Origin: Pyrenopolyporus hunteri
Taxonomy: Eukaryota; Ascomycota; Sordariomycetes; Xylariales; Hypoxylaceae
Assembly (NCBI GenBank): GCA_902806595.1
Contig: CADCXC010000012.1
Location: 310,001-374,000 of the forward strand
Direction of reading: 5' to 3'
Length of the DNA stretch: 64,000 nucleotides
Positions 60,361-64,000 of the stretch are shown here, one piece after another (within the stretch, counting starts at the first letter, position 1; each line of letters begins with the position of its first letter). Position numbers and translations under genes: made by a program. Under the pieces are notes generated by a model, which was not told the DNA's origin, ran no database searches, and saw only the letters and a list, made by a program, of their open reading frames with translations.

Positions 60361-62125
60361 TCACCAACCACCTCCGCCCCGTCCACGATGCTCCCACCCC
60401 CCACGATGTCCGTGCCCGCGGTACTCGCCTCTCCCGCCTCTTCCGTACTGCTGGTAGCCGCCCCGTTGCTGCTGGGATGGTAGTGGCGGCGGAGGAGGCG
60501 GGGGCGCGTGTGCGGGCCAGGCCCCTCCCATCGGCACGTTGGGGAGCCAATTCGGGGGGATCGGGGGTGGTGGTGGGGGCCACTGGCCCTGGAAATTCTG
60601 CGGCGGCGGGGGAGGCGGCGGGACCATGAACTGGCTGAGGTCCGGGGGCAGCGGGGGGAATGGCTGCGGGAAGGGAGGCCCGGGGTGCGGGAATTGGGGA
60701 TTCGGGGGCGGCGGCTGGTTCGCGAAGTTCGGCTGTTGCTTCCCGTTCGAGCTGGCGTAGGGAGGGTCGTATGGGCGCGAAGGAGGGGGTGGGGGCTGTG
60801 GACTCCTTCCTTGGGATCGCGAGAGAGATCGGTCGTACCGGCGGTCTCTTGAGCGGGAACGCGAGCGCGAGCTGCTGTACGATCGCCGGCGGCGTCGCTC
60901 TCTGCTATAGCTTCTCCTGTGGCTCCGACTTCGACTCCTGGCTCTGCTCCGACTCGGGCTCCGCGAGCTGGATACTCTGCGTCGTTTGTATGCGGGTCGC
61001 GACGAACTGCGAGAAGAGCTTCGCGAGCGCGAACGGGAACGAGTCATCGTGCGTCCGCGGCTATCGCTGCCGCGGCCGATAGTCTTCTTGCGACGCTGCT
61101 TCATCTTCTCGCAGAAGCCCCGGGACCAGCCGTAGTAGGTGTCCCCGTCGATAATCTCCCCGGTTATCTCATCGCGCACAACTCGCTGTCCCAGCTCGTT
61201 GATATCCTCGGTCGTTCGGTCGGCATTATATCGACCTTTATTGTAGATACGATCCACATCAGCTAGTAGATCTTGGACGGCCTTAACCAAGTTCTGGCTT
61301 GCGGGACCCGCAACAAACTGTAGGGGTTTAATCATATCCGGGTTCATTGGTCTCGTAGAGTTGGGTTCGATGGCGGGAAGCCAATTCGCCGCAGGCAGGT
61401 CGTACCATGGTACGGTAGCGTCGCCATGCATAGAAGGCATGGTGAAGGGAACATTTTTGGAGGATCTTGTGCCGGTGCCCTGAGCGCCGTCGGCTGGGGT
61501 ATTGATTTTGGAGACCGAATCCGGCGCCTCGCGCGTAATTGTCAGGAGTCTCTGAATAAAACTTTCCGAGAAGTATTGCTTTTCGCCCCAGAGTTTTATG
61601 AGGTCTATTATCTTCTTGGAATGCTTCGGGCTATTCGGAAAGGCCGCTGCGATTTGGATGAGGTCTGGGATGGTTGGCTCCAGGGCTTCCGCAAATCTGG
61701 TGTTCTGGTCCCGGATGTGGACGTGGTATAGCACATCATTCAGAACGTAGAGGGTATGAAGCCGTTTACGTTTCGAAGAAGGCTCGCGGGCTTGTCTTGT
61801 GGCGTCGATATCCAGGGAGAAGGATTTGGCCAACGCGGTCAGGTACTTCCCTAAGGCGGTGATTCTGGCGGGGGACTGGACCAGATTCTTTACTATCCAA
61901 TGCTTGCATTTCTATGTGACGACCGTTTAGCCGTCGCACCAGATACCAAGTTTCAAAAGATTGTGTTGCTCAAACCTGAACATTGGGCGGGGAGCATCGC
62001 GAGATGGTCGCGTCGAGCAGCTGAAGGAACTCATCAATCTCGCCGCGGGTGCATAACGTGGGATCGGGACGTAGGAGAACCGCCGAGAAGGAAACTCTAG
62101 CTATGGCTAGCTGTGGCGACGCCAT
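60361..62125 (-). CDS. CID-domain, SR- and proline-rich RNA-processing protein
   Basis: Exons (minus) are 61976-62125 and 60361-61911 (64 bp intron GTTTGA...ACATAG), giving 566 residues, with start MASPQLAIARVSFSAVLLRP. Residues about 1-150 form a CID (RNA polymerase II CTD-interacting) helical domain: CTRGEIDEFLQLLDATISR, KCKHWIVKNLVQSP, KRLHTLYVLNDVLYHV and KKIIDLIKLWGEKQYFSE. A spacer with PWYDLPAANWLPAIEP and a DITGEIIDGDTYYGWSRGF-type block follows. An Arg/Ser dipeptide region covers about residues 285-365, then a long proline-rich region and a C-terminal Gly/Arg (RGG) tail. The architecture resembles human CHERP and other CID-SR proteins linked to splicing. Nuclear localisation is likely from the SR region. 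Cargo and partners are inferred, not seen. Confidence 0.85.
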
Positions 62126-62866
62126 GGTGTTGGATTGATGAGAGTGAAAAGATTGTTAGAGCGCATGCGCCCGAGTTTTACGGGTTGGGAAGAACTGAAC
62201 TGAGCGATTGATGGAATTCGGGGAATTCCAGTCTAAGAAACTCAGCAGAGGAGCGAGGCTATTGACCTGATTGGCTGTATTCGGCATAAGTGCATAAGTA
62301 CAAGTCTGACCTGCAGCGCTAACCATTCTTGGCTAGATGACGGGGCGCCTCCTTGAGTTTTTTTAGTGCACGTGTGTTCGAGCTACGTGATTCTTGAATA
62401 TGGAAATAGGTACCCTGGGGGGCACCTGTTTTATGTACCTAGGTCCAGGTAGTCATTGTATACCTACATAGAAACTTCCATTCCAAGTTGCAAATGATAT
62501 CGACAAGAGGGAAAGCCTCAACGTCCTCACCTGTCCTTTCTAGCTGGGTTCAACGGAGCGGTAATCCACTCATCGATTTCAGATCCTCATCAACCCAACA
62601 ATTTCATCATTAGCCCTGGTCCTGAGGCAAGTAAGCCACATAAAAAAGAACATCCATGAGCAGGTATGATGTACGCCAACACCTAGAGTTCCGTGAAACT
62701 AGAACCATTCAACCACATAAAGCATTACGATCAGGATCGTTCCGAGGGAGTTTGAGAGCAGAGTGTTTTTCATCCCCTTCCTTCTAATATAAAATTGTAT
62801 ACATGCGTATTACCATAATATTCTCATCGCAAGCTTCGGACGTTCTCGGCTACTGGATAGCCACGG
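62126..62866. promoter_or_regulatory. Intergenic region upstream of the CID gene
   Basis: About 740 bp, expected to hold the CID-gene promoter and the 3' untranslated region of the DUF4748-like gene. TACCTAGGTCCAGGTAG and TACCTAC motifs occur at 62408-62467. Nothing else was recognised. Confidence 0.5.
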
Positions 62867-63423
62867 CTAGGAGAATCGATCGCCTTTCGGACTTCGGTAT
62901 GGTGTGCTACTCTCGTACTTGCTCTTTTCTATTACTTGCTGCCCTTCCGTAGACGGAGCATGTCGGGTCGGAGCGGGATCACTGCTCGCCTCTTGACTTG
63001 GTGAGCCGGCCGTATCAATCCGGGCTGGCGTGCCATTGCCGTTCCCCATCGTCGACGCAGATTGTGGCTTGTTCGGGACGTTTTCGGAGTATTCGAGAGA
63101 GTCGATCATCTGCTTCTTTCGGCGACTCTCCTCAAGGCGCGCAGCCCTGTCGGCATTGATGCTTTTCTTCGCAAAGTAGTACGCTCCTGCGCCGGCTACA
63201 CATCACTATGTGAGAATGAATCCGTAATATCCGAAGCTGAGAATAACTACGCACCAACGCATAGGGAACCCCATCCCATCCTAAGGGAGAACAAGGTCAA
63301 TTAGTAACGCGATCCATTGGGTGGCGCATAGTTGTGTTCACTTACCAGAATGATTTGACCTAGCAGCAAATGTTAGCGTCACCAATTCCACGCTTTACTT
63401 GATAGGACACATACAGTATTCAT
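62867..63423 (-). CDS. Small single-span membrane protein, DUF4748-like
   Basis: Four exons (minus): 63415-63423, 63346-63359, 63255-63280 and 62867-63195, giving 125 residues. Exons 1-3 are only 9, 14 and 26 bp. All three introns (55, 65 and 59 bp) have GT...AG ends (GTATGT, GTAAGT, GTGCGT donors) and the phases agree. The spliced start reads MNTVKSFWMGWGSLCVAGAG then AYYFAKKSINADRAAR. This is one short hydrophobic segment followed by a basic, charged helix, typical of the fungal DUF4748 family as I recall it. The remaining 70 residues are disordered and Ser/Pro-rich. The short N-terminal segment with flanking positive charges fits a mitochondrial or ER membrane protein. Function is unknown. 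Confidence 0.68.
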
Positions 63424-64000
63424 CTTGGAGTCTAGGTGAGAGACGCTGAGATGTGGGTATTGTGTGTTTTACTACGATGAATATTCTAGGGAAAAGGTAA
63501 ATTGGGACTTAAATAGAGAGATTGGGTTGGATACCGTCCTCGAAAAGTTTAAAAATTATCAGAATACCAAAGATAACAAAATGGTACGTTTATTACATAT
63601 GATCTGTCGGATCGGGATGGAATAGAATACAACCCTGCAAGCACTCCCGCCCTTTTAGCGCAACCTCGTTGGCGGTTGACATTTTTTTAGCCTTCATCCA
63701 CTATTTAGGCGTGGTTCAGCTCTGTAACCAGTGCTGCTGCGCGCTATGATGTAGCTGCTAACGGTTCGTCCGTAGCTGGGGATGTTGGGGGTACCTAACC
63801 CGGTACCGGCAATCGGGAGTAAAAAATGGCTATGGCATGGATGTAATACGACGGCAGCTGCGACTGGGGCTACGAATTTGTTTCCAGTGGCGTCAAGGTT
63901 TTCGGGACGTGTCGCCAATCTCGTGATTCGAACCTCCGAAACAGAAGTGCGCTGTTACTGTATAAGTGGGTTAATGTTTATCACAGTCCATATAATACGT
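63424..64000. other. Right-edge intergenic sequence
   Basis: 577 bp upstream of the DUF4748-like gene. A 74-codon minus-strand frame (63694-63918) has no family resemblance. A GGTACCTAACCCGGTACC element is near 63790-63808. No gene was recognised before the window ends. Confidence 0.45.

Noticed and set aside
26970..62866. A biosynthetic cluster built around the sphingomyelinase, SDR and methyltransferase genes
   Set aside because: These genes are separated by many unrelated housekeeping genes, and no core synthase, transporter or cluster regulator is present.

Overview
The window is a piece of nuclear chromosome from a filamentous ascomycete (Pezizomycotina, most likely a Sordariomycete; the class is an inference from the gene set and intron style). 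Genes are split by short introns, mostly 49-111 bp, with GTRNGT-like donors, CTRAC-like branch sites and YAG acceptors. Coding exons are GC-rich, and the long intergenic stretches are full of short microsatellites. I see no rRNA, tRNA, CRISPR, intact transposon, virus-like gene or secondary-metabolite cluster. Twenty protein genes can be modelled; 19 are complete and one (TOF1) runs off the left edge. Exon coordinates were set by hand from splice signals and reading phase, and every complete model has a total length divisible by three.

Left third (1-24.8 kb): TOF1/Timeless N-terminus (-) diverges from a mitochondrial 3-hydroxyacyl-CoA dehydrogenase (+). Next come a secreted ferritin-like Rds1-type protein (-) and the large translational regulator SSD1/GUL-1 (-). 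SSD1 diverges from the mRNA-export factor GLE1 (+), which converges on the Golgi/endosomal SNARE TLG1 (-). TLG1 diverges from a METTL25-type methyltransferase (+). After a 3.1 kb stretch with no recognisable gene comes a CASTOR-like ACT-domain protein (+).

Middle (24.8-43.7 kb): a secreted acid sphingomyelinase (+), V-ATPase catalytic subunit A VMA1 (-, six exons, no intein), a HERP/Usa1-like ubiquitin-like ER membrane protein (-), mitochondrial phosphatidylserine decarboxylase PSD1 (+), and the PP2A B56 regulatory subunit RTS1 (-).

Right third (45.8-64 kb): TFIIIC subunit TFC1 (+), a short-chain dehydrogenase (+), a carnosine N-methyltransferase-like protein (-), proteasome assembly chaperone 4 (+), transportin/KAP104 (+), a CID-domain SR/proline-rich RNA-processing protein (-), and a small DUF4748-like membrane protein (-) built from four exons.

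This is a housekeeping neighbourhood (replication-fork protection, beta-oxidation, mRNA export and translation control, nuclear import, membrane lipids, vacuolar acidification, proteasome and Pol III), not a functional cluster. The most unusual signal outside genes is a dispersed palindromic TAGGTACCTA-type motif. It recurs in nearly every intergenic stretch and in at least one intron, but I noticed none in coding exons. Other points worth checking are the complex first intron of the CASTOR-like gene, an open reading frame continuous with and upstream of the VMA1 start, micro-exons in two genes, and a cluster of NDR-kinase consensus sites in an SSD1 whose nuclease active site is visibly degenerate.
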